Source: Marchantia polymorpha subsp. ruderalis (taxonomy: Eukaryota > Streptophyta > Marchantiopsida > Marchantiales > Marchantiaceae). From it: a stretch of DNA of 64,000 nt. How positions within the stretch are numbered: the stretch's first letter is position 1; the number at the start of each line of letters is the position of its first letter. Location of the stretch: the NCBI GenBank assembly GCA_037833965.1, contig AP031356.1, positions 2,564,501 through 2,628,500 of the forward strand, written 5' to 3'. Shown one piece after another: positions 53,000 through 62,960 of this stretch. The translations under genes were made by a program, and so were the position numbers. The notes under the pieces were generated by a model. It searched no databases, was not told the origin of the DNA, and saw only the letters and a program-made list of their open reading frames with translations.

Positions 53000-54040
53000 T
53001 AGATGAAGTGAAAAAGTCAGACGGCGAGTAACATATTACCTTCAATGAAAATGGTAAGAAGAAAGAAGAAGAGAATTACGCAAAATAGTTCTTGGTGAGC
53101 GATCTAGAAGGTTGATTGTGATCAAGTTATCATGTAAAAGATCTTGGAAGTTTATACAAGAGATAAAGAGAACGTAATTACTTCCAATGAAGTGAAACAA
53201 GCTAATGGCGGGTACTATGTTGCAGTCAGTTAGGATGACGAGAAGAAAGAAGAAGAGGAGGAAGTGAGATCATTGTTGTCGAGAGAACTAGGAAGTTGAT
53301 TGTCATCAAGGTGTCATGCAAGAGGTCTTGAAAGTTGATTCTAAAGATTAGGAGAACGTAGTTACTCCCTGTGAAGCGAAAAAGGCTATAGCAAGAACCA
53401 TGCTGGCAAGAACCATGTGGATGTCGTAATTATTGAGAATGGCAAAAAGAAAAAAGAAAGGTAAAAGCAAGATCTTACTAATCGAGCAAACTAGTCAAGA
53501 GGTCCTCTGAGTTAAGGCAAAAGGGAAGGAGAAAGGAGTTGCACTTGATTAAAAAAAGTCTAACGGCAAGTATCATGTTGACACCGCAGTTAGTGACATG
53601 ACAAGAAGAAAAAAAAAAAAAAGCAAGATGGGTATGATTGAGCAAACAAGGAAACTGATGATGATCAAAGTGTCATTTAAGAGTTCTTGGAAGTTATGGA
53701 AAAAGATGAGAAAAATGTGATTCCTTCCAATGAAGAGAAAAAGGTTAATGGTGAAAACCATGTAGAAGCCTCACTTACTAAGCATGGCAAAAAGAAAAAA
53801 GAAGCAAAGGAAGCAAGGTGATTCTGGTTGAGCAAACTAGAAAGCAGATGATGTTCAAGGTGTCATAAAAGTTTCTGCAAAAGAGGATGAGAAAGAAGTT
53901 ACACTTGGTGAGGAGAAAAAGGCTAACGACAAGTCTCATGTTGCCGCCCTAGTTATTGAGATGGCAAGAAGAAAGAAGAAGAGTAAATAGCAAGATGATA
54001 TTAGTTGAATAAACGGGAAAACTGATGATGATTAAAACTG
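53000..54040 (+). repeat. Degenerate ~185-bp tandem array, plus-sense
   Basis: The landmark ATGGCAAGAAGAAA or its variants recurs at about 53051, 53235, 53439, 53598, 53784 and 53961 (spacing 159-204 bp). Units share AAGGTGTCATGCAAGAG and GAAGAGAAAAAGGCTAACGG-type text with the reverse complement of 1-2460. Frames are interrupted. It bounds the duplicated locus on the right as its inverted relative does on the left. Confidence 0.78.
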
Positions 54041-54177
54041 ATGATGGTTCCGCTGAAAGTGCCGCAGATTGATCTGCGGACGGACGGAAGGCACGGACGC
54101 CTTCAGCAGAAGCAAGACGGCCTTCGGGTCAGAGAAACAACATGCGGCACCGACGAATGTGCCGGCGGCGGACAGGT
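54041..54177 (+). mobile_element. Fragment of another family B-like LTR
   Basis: The text resembles the disordered part of the LTR ORF (GACGGCCTTCGGGTCAGAG..., compare about 56610-56650; the end GCGGACAGGT matches B1 just before GTTCCGTC, minus strand near 18830). It is cut off by the LTR start at 54178, so an LTR inserted into an older LTR copy here. Confidence 0.5.
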
Positions 54178-55337
54178 TGTGGTAACACACTTTTGGTATT
54201 TTTGCGAAATTTAAAACATTTTTTGGAAAATTGTACCACAGCAGCAGTGTAAATAGCCATCGGTACATTAAAATAGAGTGAAATTGGATGATCTCGGAGA
54301 ATCTCGTAGAATCTCGTAGAATCCAGGAGTTGGGCGCAATGTCTAGAACAAGCGCCGCCCTGAACGACGGGCTCTGAAGGAGTGCCCCTTTGGCGCAAGG
54401 CGCATAATCCGCCTTCGGCACTACGCCTTCGGCGCTAGAGTAATCCCTCATAATCTATGCAATTCCCGAACGCCTTGACTTGGTTAGAGTCTCGTTGGAA
54501 AGAGCTTGACGCGCTGATTCTAACGAGCCCAAGAACGCCCGGAACGGATCAGGACTCAGGGAGTTGTGACGGTCTAAAGATAGGAAGACTTTCGCCTACG
54601 CATAGGCGAGGAAAGTTCGCCTACGCATAGGCGAAATACCTTTGGCGTCGGCGGGAAGTCCGCCTTCGGCCCTAGAAATCTGCCTTCGGGATTGGAACTT
54701 GTACGGCGCCTTCGGCGCCAGCGCATCACGGTTAGGTGAGAGCGCCGACGGAGTAGCAAAATCCGTACGGACTGTGCGGACGGAACGGACGAGTGCGCCT
54801 TCGGCCATTCGGGATTTCGGAGACAAGAGCGCCGATGGAGAGGCGAGAGAGATGGACAAACTGGACGGAGTTTGTTGACCGCGGTCAACGCCTTCGGCAC
54901 AGCCGCCTTCGGCGCTACGCTTACGGCGAGGGATTGCGCAAACGAACGTCTTGTGTGCGGACGGATTCCGCCTACGCATAGGCGAGCGCCTACGCACAGG
55001 CGGATGAAGTTCGACGTCGGCAGAAACTCCGCCGGGGATTCCGCCTACGCAGAAAGGAGTTCGGTTTTTGTCCTATGCGCGGACGAACGCCTTCGGCGGA
55101 GCGGGACTAGCTAAGTCGAAGTACGGATGAATGGAGCGCGTCGGCGAGAAATCCGCCTTCGGCGCTGCGCGACCATGGCCGCGGCGTAGTATGCTGGCGG
55201 AGTTCATATTGCCAATTCGAGCGTGTGAGTGAAGGCGCATCGGCGGAGCGTGAAGCCGCGCGTGAGAGAGAAGGCCGTTATACCTCGGAGCCGGCGCAGC
55301 CATCAAGTGATTTGGCTTTCACGATCGAGAGCCGACC

Positions 55338-56722
55338 ATGACCCCCTGCGAGCGGACAGAGGACAATCCATTCTTGAATTTGCGATTTCAATTCCTTGTG
55401 CGAGCTGCGCGCGTCCACCTTCTAGCTGAGAGACGTTCTAGATACCACTGCGCGGAGAGTTACCCGGTGGCAGGGAGAGAATTGAGTGCGCGACATTTGG
55501 AATTAAGAGAGATTAGAGTTTGCAAAGGAAACAGAACCGCGAGCAAGAGGCTCGGGCATAGCACAGAGAGAGGTGCGCAAACCAATTTCAAGAACGCGAT
55601 GTCGACATCAGTAAAGCTGCGGATGGTGCCACTCAAGCTCCCGCAGAATGAATTGCGTGCTTTTAAGGACCGGCTGATTGCAAGGAAACTCAAATTCTTG
55701 CTGTGGGGATGGAATTACGTGTGCGCAGACATGGTGCGCGAATGGCTGGACGAGGAACGGCAACCTACGCGCGGATTCCGTTCGCACGTAGATCGATGGA
55801 CTGTCCGCGATTGGGGACAGGCATTGGGAAGGTGCGCAGGTGAGGACGGGTACCTCCTGTTCGACAATGAGAGCGTCAAAGTATCGAAGGCGGACGAAGC
55901 CTCCTTTGTGGAATTGTTCAAGCGGGAGAGGTCCTCCAAGAACGGGTTAGGACCCGGGACTACAAAGATCGTTTCCGCAGGACCGTAGCGATGGCGCTGC
56001 TGCAAGTGTTGCACCCGCACCGCACTACGTACATCACGTTGTGGCAGGTGTCCTTCGTGGAGCTCACATTGGCTGGAGCTCAAGTTCACTGGTCGCGTAT
56101 CCTGCATAGGGTGATGCGACAGCATGCGTTTGAGGAGCGGGGAGGAACGCTCAATCACCTCTCCCCCTTCTTGATAAACTTTTATCGGTCGATGAATTGT
56201 TTAACCGCGGCCGAGCGTGCTCGATTTCCGCCATTGTCAGTCGACCATCCCGGGAGGTATGTGCGGGATAACGAAGTAGACACCGACGGAGGACTCACCA
56301 ACTTCCACTCCACCGGGTCAACAGGATGCGGGGAGAGACACATCCGCAGCGAGAGTGCCGCAGAAGCGAAGATGGAGAGAGGAACCGGAGAAAGAGCAAC
56401 ATCAAGAATCAGCTGCTCTCACCCGGAAGCGGCCACTGCACGAGATCTGCAGCCGGCCGAAGTAGAAGGCGCGTAGGCTTTTGTAACCTGCGAGCAGCGC
56501 GGAAACGGCCACGATTGCCACAGAGAAAGGAAGTCCATCCCCGGAGAAGGATGGGGCTGCGCGGACGGCCGAAGGGTCAGTAGACCACCCTACGCCTTCG
56601 GCGGAGGAGAGACGACCTTCGGGTCAGGAGCTACAACGTGCGGCGCGGATGAGTGTGCCGTCTACTCATAGGCGACTCCCTGTGGATAGGCGATCCCTTG
56701 CAGACGTAGACTTGTGCCTACG
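55338..56722 (+). pseudogene. LTR-resident ORF of B2, 5' part (broken)
   Basis: The ATG at 55338 (MTPCERTEDNPFLNLRFQFL) matches the B1 start, and the block conserved with family A begins at 55599 (MSTSVKLRMVPLKLPQNELR). The N-terminal domain is open to SSKNG, then shifts at about 55945 by an apparent 1-nt deletion (ends GPGTTKIVSAGP). The other frame continues RTRDYKDRFRRTV ... GTLNHLSPFLINFYRSMNCLT. Further breaks follow in the disordered region, including a TAG in place of CAG within SRPKxKARRL (about 56472). A3 then interrupts the ORF at the codons for LCLRV. Confidence 0.75.
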
Positions 56723-57618
56723 TGTAATAACCCACCAAAGGCTAAAACTGCAGTATGGTGGTAAAAAGATTGAACCCACAGGGACAGAGGCAACACACAG
56801 AGTAAAAGTGTCACGTTTAACAGACTTTTGTAGAGTTTGAATTCTAGGCGACTGTCACTCCCAGAAATACTGCAGTGCTCGACTCGGAGGCTCGACTCGG
56901 AGGAGGATCTCAACTCGGAGGATGCTCGGAGGATGCACGGTACAGCTTGGTCACTCAACACACACACACACACACCTGAAACTGGCAAAAAAGCACAACT
57001 CGGAGGTCGGTCAGGACCTCCGCTTCGGATTTCAGGAGGAAAGTGTCTCGCAAGTTCACTCAGAGGTTCTGCAGGAAGTGCCTCCCACTCCGGCTTTTAC
57101 TGCCCTTCCGCCAGGAACTAGCGGGGGTACCCGGACTGGACTTCTCACTTCGGAACGAAGCCTCTACGTACGCCGTGGACGTCACCCTCGACTATCACAC
57201 AAAACGCAGGGAGTGCAGACCCGACTGAGAACTTACTGAAAACACGATCCAGTAACACACACACAACCTGAATTACAAACCAAGGTTTACACGAAGTAAT
57301 GAAACTTCACATTGGCATTCAGGGGAAACTTCCCGTAGGAGTACAATCAGGATATGTCACTCGAAGGAGTAAGGGGGAACTGTTCAAGTATCTAACTCGC
57401 AGCCGGCTCTGAGCATCAGAAATCACCCGCAGGTGCAGATCCGCACTACTCAAGTCTCTAACCGGGTACTAGCTCTGAACATTCAGCCGAAGGCCTTCAA
57501 CTACAACATACGGTAACTTCGCTATGCTGCAGCTTCTCTACGTGGTGGCAGGACCAAAATGCACAAACACGCCAAGAAAGTGAGTTCCTGATCTGCACTT
57601 CCGAAACTGGAAGAGTCC

Positions 57619-57647
57619 CAAGGCAAAACGCCTTGATCTACTTTATA
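57619..57647 (-). promoter_or_regulatory. TATA box and start-proximal hairpin in A3
   Basis: Sense TATAAAG (57647-57641), then CAAGGC-GTTTT-GCCTTG (57635-57619), 34 nt after the stop codon of the LTR ORF. The arrangement is as in A1 and B1. It would place the LTR ORF in U3 and leave about 0.9 kb for R plus U5. A2 lacks this segment. Confidence 0.5.
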
Positions 57648-57680
57648 CTCTCAAAAGATCCTAACTAGCACTACGCTATC

Positions 57681-60236
57681 CTATCTACCACTCGCAGCAT
57701 CTGCGCGAAACCAAACTACTCTACTGCACTCAGCAGATCCGGTGCTGCGCCTCCTGCGCGCCGGACTGCTCCGCTTACTGTCTCTACCTTGCCAGTCTTC
57801 CGACCGGCTGCGTAACCCCAGGCGTCGGAGCGCTGCAGTGACTTCCGACTGCAAGTGCGCCATAGTGTCGCGCGCACCCGACAAGAAAGTTTCTAATTTT
57901 CTCGCCACTCGCCGCCGACTCCGACTGTCACCTTCCGTCAAGGCCGCCGCCCGAAGCTCGAACTCCCGGAGTGTAACCCTCTCTTGAGCTGCCACCTCCC
58001 AATGGGTGTATCCGTTTAGACAACGAGTCACCCGTGCCGCCAACTCTCCTCGTGCCCGGCAGCTGCTCTCCACCTCTGCCAGCTGCATTTCTAATTCCGC
58101 ACGTTGTGCCCTCAAATCCGAGCACTCGGTTTGCAAGTTGCGCAACATCTCCTCATCCTCCTTGCGGGCTCTTTGACTTTCTTCTAAGGCGCGCGTCTGG
58201 CGCGCAAGCTCGGCTGCTAGGACTTTGTTCTGTCTCCGCTCCTCCTGCAAGTCCGACTCGATCTTTGCCCGTATTAGCTCGGCCTCCGCCTGACTCTTCG
58301 TCGCCGCATCCTCCTTCTGCTGCTGCAAGGCTTGGTATAGCTTCTGGGTGACCGCCAGGTGTTGTCGGAGGGCGGTGTTCCTATCCACATATACTCCGCA
58401 CCTAGAGGCCCACCTTGCCACCTTGCTCCTCGTCCTTCGCCTGATTGTCTCCACATAAGACTGCGGTTTTAAGGCACTTGCGTATTTGGATGTCTTGCGA
58501 TCCAGATATCGCAGGAGTGGAACTATCTGTTCGCACAGCACCCCTGTTGGCGTTTTCTGCACCGAATCCTCTTCTTGCTCTTCCGAGCTCGTCTCATCCT
58601 CAATCTCGAGGATCTCAGTCGCCACCGAATCCCTTGGCGACTCCCTGGAACTGTGGCGCGCAGCAGCTTCCGCTGCGGCTGCTGCTCCACTGCCTGCTAA
58701 AATATCCAGGGCAGTGGGAGATCCCACTGCTTGAGCCCCTGTTCCGGCTTGATCTTCGGTTTGTGAAGGGGTCGACGCCGCAGTGACTTTTGTCACTCTT
58801 GATCCGCCCGCTTCTGCTGCCTGTCCTTCCGGCGCAATCTGCGCGGAAGGTGTCCTTGCTGAAGGTGCGTCCGCCGAAGGCGTCCGCACACTCGTCGTTG
58901 GCCCCATCCGTCTCGCAGTCGGCGAATTCGGCTGACTCTCTGTTGTCCGACTCGCAGTCGGCCGACCAGCAGTTGTCCGACTGGGAGTCGGATACACCCT
59001 GCGCGTCTTGACTCCACTTGGCCTGTTTGCTGGTGGCGTTCTTCTAGAAGTGCCTTCCGCCGAAGACGACCCTCTGAGGATTGTTGGCTCGTCAGCCAAA
59101 CTCTCTTCTGCTTCCGGCCTGCTGTCCGGTTCAACGCGCCGTTCAGTTGGCCTTCCTTCCGCTTGTCGACCTTCAGTCATCCGACTCGCAGTCGGCCGGT
59201 CGTCAGTCCGTCCATCTCCTCCCGAAGGCCGTGGTGCCTTCTGTGCAGAGGTTTCTGCCGTCTTCCCTAGGACGTGAGCAATTATCTCTTCCTGTGTGAG
59301 ATTCCGCCGGGTCGGAGTTCGCCTGGTCTCCTCAGTAACAGTTGGCATTCTGCGTGCCCTCTGTTTTGGTCGACTGTGAGGCTCGGGGATGGGCCGACCA
59401 CGAGTCGGCGCAGCTGGTACTTCCGGCTGCCCGTCCTCAGGTCTCTCATCCCACTTCCGCTTTCGCGGAATGCGCTCACTTCGACGTTCTTCTGCTGCTC
59501 TTGCTGGAGCCGGAGCCGGAGGCGTACTGGCAGGTTCTTCGTCCGGATCCGTGTCTACTTCGGCCTCCCTCGAATATCTACCTGGATAAGTCCGGGTCAG
59601 CTGCGGAAACCGAGTTTTCTCAGCATTCGTCAAACATCCCATCGCCCGGTAAAACACGATTAAGTAAGGCGATAGATGATTGAGCGTTCCTCCCCTTTCT
59701 TCTTGCGCATGTTGGCGCGTCACCTTCCACAGGAGCCGTGCCCAATGCACCGGAGCTCCTGACAACACTAGCTCCACGAACTCTACCTGCCAACCATGCA
59801 TGTAAGCGGTCTTGGTCGGCTGCAATATCTGCAGCAATGCCGTCGCGACATTTCTCCGCAATCGATCCTTGTAATCCCGTGTCCGGAAACCGTTCTTGGG
59901 ATGTCTAGCCACCTTGAAGAGCTCATTGTAAGAGACTTCTTCCTCCTGGGACACTTTCACGCTGTCGGCCTCGAAGAGGAGATCCCCTTCCTCGCCGGCA
60001 CACCTGCCCAACACCTGCGCCCAATTGCAAATGTCCCATCTCTCTGGGTGTGGGCAAAATCCGCGAGAAGGCTTGTGTCTCTCTTGCAGATACTCGCGCA
60101 CCATCTCCGGACATGTCCAATTCCACCCCCAGAGGAGAAAATCGAGCTTCAGCCTCGTCAGCACATCTTGAAATGCGCGTAGACCGATCTGCGGCACCCT
60201 GAGTGGAGACACTCGCAGCTGGGGAACCTTCGACAT
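57681..60236 (-). CDS. Full-length LTR-resident ORF (851 aa), unknown function
   Basis: Uninterrupted 851-codon frame inside the solo LTR. I start it at the ATG of MSKVPQLRVSPLRVPQIGLR: further upstream the frame is open but has no ATG, and conservation with family B resumes here. Residues 1-225 form a conserved, probably globular domain (FLLWGWNW at 33-40, RTRDYKDRLRRN, GTLNHLSPYLIVFYRAMGCLT). Residues 230-600 are disordered and rich in Pro, Thr, Arg and Ser. Then come EQIVPLLRYLDRKTSKY, a long coiled coil (about 650-760), THWEVAAQER and LRRLGLRSRSEDWQGRD, and a basic tail. There is no zinc finger, nuclease or transmembrane motif. It is neither Gag nor Pol. Some Tat-lineage elements (for example Ogre) have an extra ORF before gag, which makes that comparison worth testing. 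It is the only intact full-length member in the window. Confidence 0.72.
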   Translation of the reverse strand: MSKVPQLRVSPLRVPQIGLRAFQDVLTRLKLDFLLWGWNWTCPEMVREYLQERHKPSRGFCPHPERWDICNWAQVLGRCAGEEGDLLFEADSVKVSQEEEVSYNELFKVARHPKNGFRTRDYKDRLRRNVATALLQILQPTKTAYMHGWQVEFVELVLSGAPVHWARLLWKVTRQHAQEERGGTLNHLSPYLIVFYRAMGCLTNAEKTRFPQLTRTYPGRYSREAEVDTDPDEEPASTPPAPAPARAAEERRSERIPRKRKWDERPEDGQPEVPAAPTRGRPIPEPHSRPKQRARRMPTVTEETRRTPTRRNLTQEEIIAHVLGKTAETSAQKAPRPSGGDGRTDDRPTASRMTEGRQAEGRPTERRVEPDSRPEAEESLADEPTILRGSSSAEGTSRRTPPANRPSGVKTRRVYPTPSRTTAGRPTASRTTESQPNSPTARRMGPTTSVRTPSADAPSARTPSAQIAPEGQAAEAGGSRVTKVTAASTPSQTEDQAGTGAQAVGSPTALDILAGSGAAAAAEAAARHSSRESPRDSVATEILEIEDETSSEEQEEDSVQKTPTGVLCEQIVPLLRYLDRKTSKYASALKPQSYVETIRRRTRSKVARWASRCGVYVDRNTALRQHLAVTQKLYQALQQQKEDAATKSQAEAELIRAKIESDLQEERRQNKVLAAELARQTRALEESQRARKEDEEMLRNLQTECSDLRAQRAELEMQLAEVESSCRARGELAARVTRCLNGYTHWEVAAQERVTLREFELRAAALTEGDSRSRRRVARKLETFLSGARDTMAHLQSEVTAALRRLGLRSRSEDWQGRDSKRSSPARRRRSTGSAECSRVVWFRADAASGR

Positions 60237-61591
60237 TGCGTTGCCTGCACACACAAACGTTCTCCCTTTTGCTCGCTCTCTCACAATCGCCACTGCGCGT
60301 CGGCCACTCAAGCACTGACTGCTCACTCTCTCTGCGCTCGTTCAAGATCGCTACTCCCAATTCTTTCAAAGTCCGCCAAGATCCTTGTGCAACTCGTCTC
60401 CGCACTCTCTACTCTCACTGCAGGTCGCTCCGCCCTTGCGCGTAATCTTGGAACTGGAAATTGCAAAGTCAAGAATGAGAGAATGAGACTGGAGCGCAGT
60501 CTTTTCTTCTCCGATTTCAAGAACGTCCAACGTTCTTACTGGTTGCAACGTACGCAGCCGGCTATACGGCTTAACGGTTCGCCCTTTGCATGCGCGAATT
60601 CACGTCTCCGCATTGCGCGCATTCGCATGCTTAAACGTTGAATTCTCCCGCCGCCGCCACCTTCCGGACTCGAGTCCGCTGCAGGGTATACGTCGACCCT
60701 GTTGTCTTTTCCTAACCCGCCCTTCTCCGGAGGCGTGTCGCCGCTGGTGCGTTCATTATCCGTCGGCGCCTTGCTGGAGGCGCACATCCAGTCGGATCGA
60801 ATTACGCCGGCGCGCAGTCGTACCGCCTATTTTGTCTTTTATGCCTCGTCCGTTGCTGCCGGCGCATATCCGCCAGCACAACTCATGCCAGCGCATCCGG
60901 CCGTCAGCGCCACGTCGGAGGCGTACATCCGACCGGCGCTTTCCTTCCATGAACAGCCGCCAAAGGCGCTTCCGACTCTGAGTGGGTTTCCTCCTATGAG
61001 CGCGTGATTCCACCGAAGGCGCATCGCCGAGGGCGTACGGGAATCCTTTCCGGCTGTGAACCCTAGCGCGAACGGCGCATGTCCGGCTACGAGTTTTCCG
61101 ACGCTCATAACTTCTCCATTCCTGATCCATCTCCGACGCTCTTGGACTCGTTAGAACGAGCATCCCGAGCTCTTTCTAATGCAACTTCAACCAACTGGAT
61201 CTACCGTGTATCCCGATTGTTATGAAGGTTTTCCCTTTTCGCGCTAGCGGCGCTTCGCCGAAGGCGCACTCATGGTCGGATGCCTTTAGAGGTCCGGGCC
61301 CTTCTCCTGACGTCTTTAGCAAAACCTCCTCCTGAGGTGTCTGCGCCGGAAGCGTAGCTTCCTTATACGCTAGAGGCGCGTGAATAGAGACACCTCAAAA
61401 AAGGAGCTTTTGCCGAAGGCGCCGAAGACGTTGGCGTTGGTACATCCGACTACGTGATTCTTTGTGCCCTCGTGACGATCTCATCAGTCCACTCTATTTA
61501 GCGTACCCTTCTCTAGCTACAAACACTGCTTTGGTACTAGTTTTCTAAAATTGTTTAAATTCTGCAAAAAAACAAAAAGTGTGTTACCACA

Positions 61592-62941
61592 CTACGCATA
61601 GGCATGGAAAGTTGGCATAAGCATAGGCGGGTGCCTACGCATAGGTAGGACTCACCCCCGGTGCAACGCAGGAAGGGGAAGGAGCCGGCGGAAGATCCGC
61701 CTTCGGTTCAAGGGCCTTCGGGGCAAGGCCCTCCGGCGGTGAGATCGCCGGGATATGCGCCTTCGGCGCTAGGGCCTTCGGGCCACCGAGCTACAAACAA
61801 AGAGCAAGCGGGAGTCGCGCCTTCGGCGAGAAATCCGCTGGAAGGTGCGCCTTCGGCGGAAGGGCCTTCGGGCCAAGGGACATCGGGCGGGCCGTCTTCG
61901 GCTCAACCGTCTTCGGCGGTAGACGCCTTCGGCGCTGCGCCCTCGGCGGAAGAAGCGCCGGGAATTGCGCCTACGCATAGGCCGGACGCATCCCTAGCGC
62001 AGGACCTAAGGGTGGAGCAGGACCGATCGGTGGAGCGGATTGACTGTCCGCAGGGTGAAATTCGTGCACGCGATGCACAATTACACCCCGCGCAGGTACA
62101 TCCCGCACGATCGCCTTCGGCGGTAGACGCCGGCGCCGAGGAGGTTACAGTCGCAGCGGGACAGGGACAAGCGGACGATGCGAATTTGGCACGGCCGCAT
62201 TCATCCACCGCCTTGGACATTTTAGCAGGGAGCGGCGAGGCTGCAGGAGCGCCAGCGGCGACAGAGCACGCAGGCATCTCGCAGCCCCGCACAGGCCTGT
62301 CGCCGACGTATTCAATGGCGACCGAAATCCTCAGTTCAGAGGAGGACGAAGAAGGAGGATCCACGGAATCAGTGTCGGGATCGAGATCCACCGAGGAGGA
62401 GGAGGAGGAGGAAATGGTAGGCGCGCCGACGGCGGCGCTCTGTGAGCAGGTAGTAACTCTGCTGAGGTACCTGGATCGCAAGATGGAGAAGTACGCTGAC
62501 CCTCGCCAGCCTGGGTCCTACGTCGAGTTAGTGCGTAGACGAACTTGCACTAAAGTCCACACCAGCAAGTTGCTGGCCCGTGTGGACCAGGAACTTAAGG
62601 ATCTGCGGGAGAAGCATGAGTGCCTGTGGGGTCAGTACAACCTCAATAAGAAGTTGTACAAACACTTCGACAAGACGAAGGACGAGAAGCTGGAAGAGTA
62701 CGCCAAGGAGAAGGCGAAGCTCACAGAGGCGCTGGATTCTGAGCAGGCTCAGAATCAAATTTTGTCAGAGGAGCTCGTGCGACAGACACGGTTGTTAGAG
62801 CAGTGTCAACTCGCACGACAAGCACGACATGAGGAATTAATCCGCAGACTGCAGTCCGAGTGCGGGGAATTCAGAGCACAGCGTGCGGAGGCCGAATTGC
62901 AGTTGGTTGTAGTTGAAGACGATCGCCGGCGGGCGGTGTGA
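61592..62941 (+). pseudogene. LTR-resident ORF of B2, 3' part
   Basis: Continuation of the B2 frame after the A3 insertion, open from about 61661 to 62941 (427 codons including the stop). A disordered stretch is built of APSAEG / GPSGQG-like units encoded by GCCTTCGGC mini-repeats. Then come RIDCPQGEIRARDAQL, an acidic stretch (STEEEEEEEMVGAP), EQVVTLLRYLDRKMEKY, and a coiled coil to VVVEDDRRRAV. There the sequence leaves the family at a small palindrome. The C-terminal KGYxHWEVAAQE and RLGLRSR blocks are missing. Confidence 0.7.
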
Positions 62942-62960
62942 GCACAAAACTGTGCTCACA
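62937..62960. repeat. 10-bp perfect inverted repeat at the B2 breakpoint
   Basis: TGTGAGCACA-AAAC-TGTGCTCACA, placed exactly where similarity to the family B LTR ends. Confidence 0.7.

Larger units (their letters stand above)
56723..61591 (-). mobile_element. Full-length solo LTR of family A (A3)
   Basis: 4,869 bp from TGTAATAACC to GTTACCACA, flanked by a perfect target duplication CTACG (56718-56722 and 61592-61596). There is no internal region, so it is a recombination product. It is the longest family A LTR here and includes both regions deleted separately in A1 (about 59599-61047) and A2 (about 56951-58341). It is inserted antisense into the ORF of B2. Confidence 0.94.
54178..62936 (+). 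mobile_element. Truncated family B LTR (B2), split by solo LTR A3
   Basis: Plus-sense LTR starting TGTGGTAACACACTTTTGG, alignable from its first bases with the reverse complement of the B1 end at 21355. It contains the LTR-tip region, a start ATG at 55338 and the ORF. It is interrupted by A3 (56723-61591) between copies of CTACG, and resumes at 61592. It ends abruptly at about 62936, before the conserved C-terminal block (KGYAHWEVAAQE in B1), so the TATA, R and U5 parts are missing. Because the 3' end is lost, its own target duplication cannot be checked. Confidence 0.75.

Noticed and set aside
57681-60236. LTR ORF as an env gene
   Set aside because: No signal peptide, transmembrane segment or cysteine pattern is visible; a coiled coil and a basic tail do not make an envelope protein.
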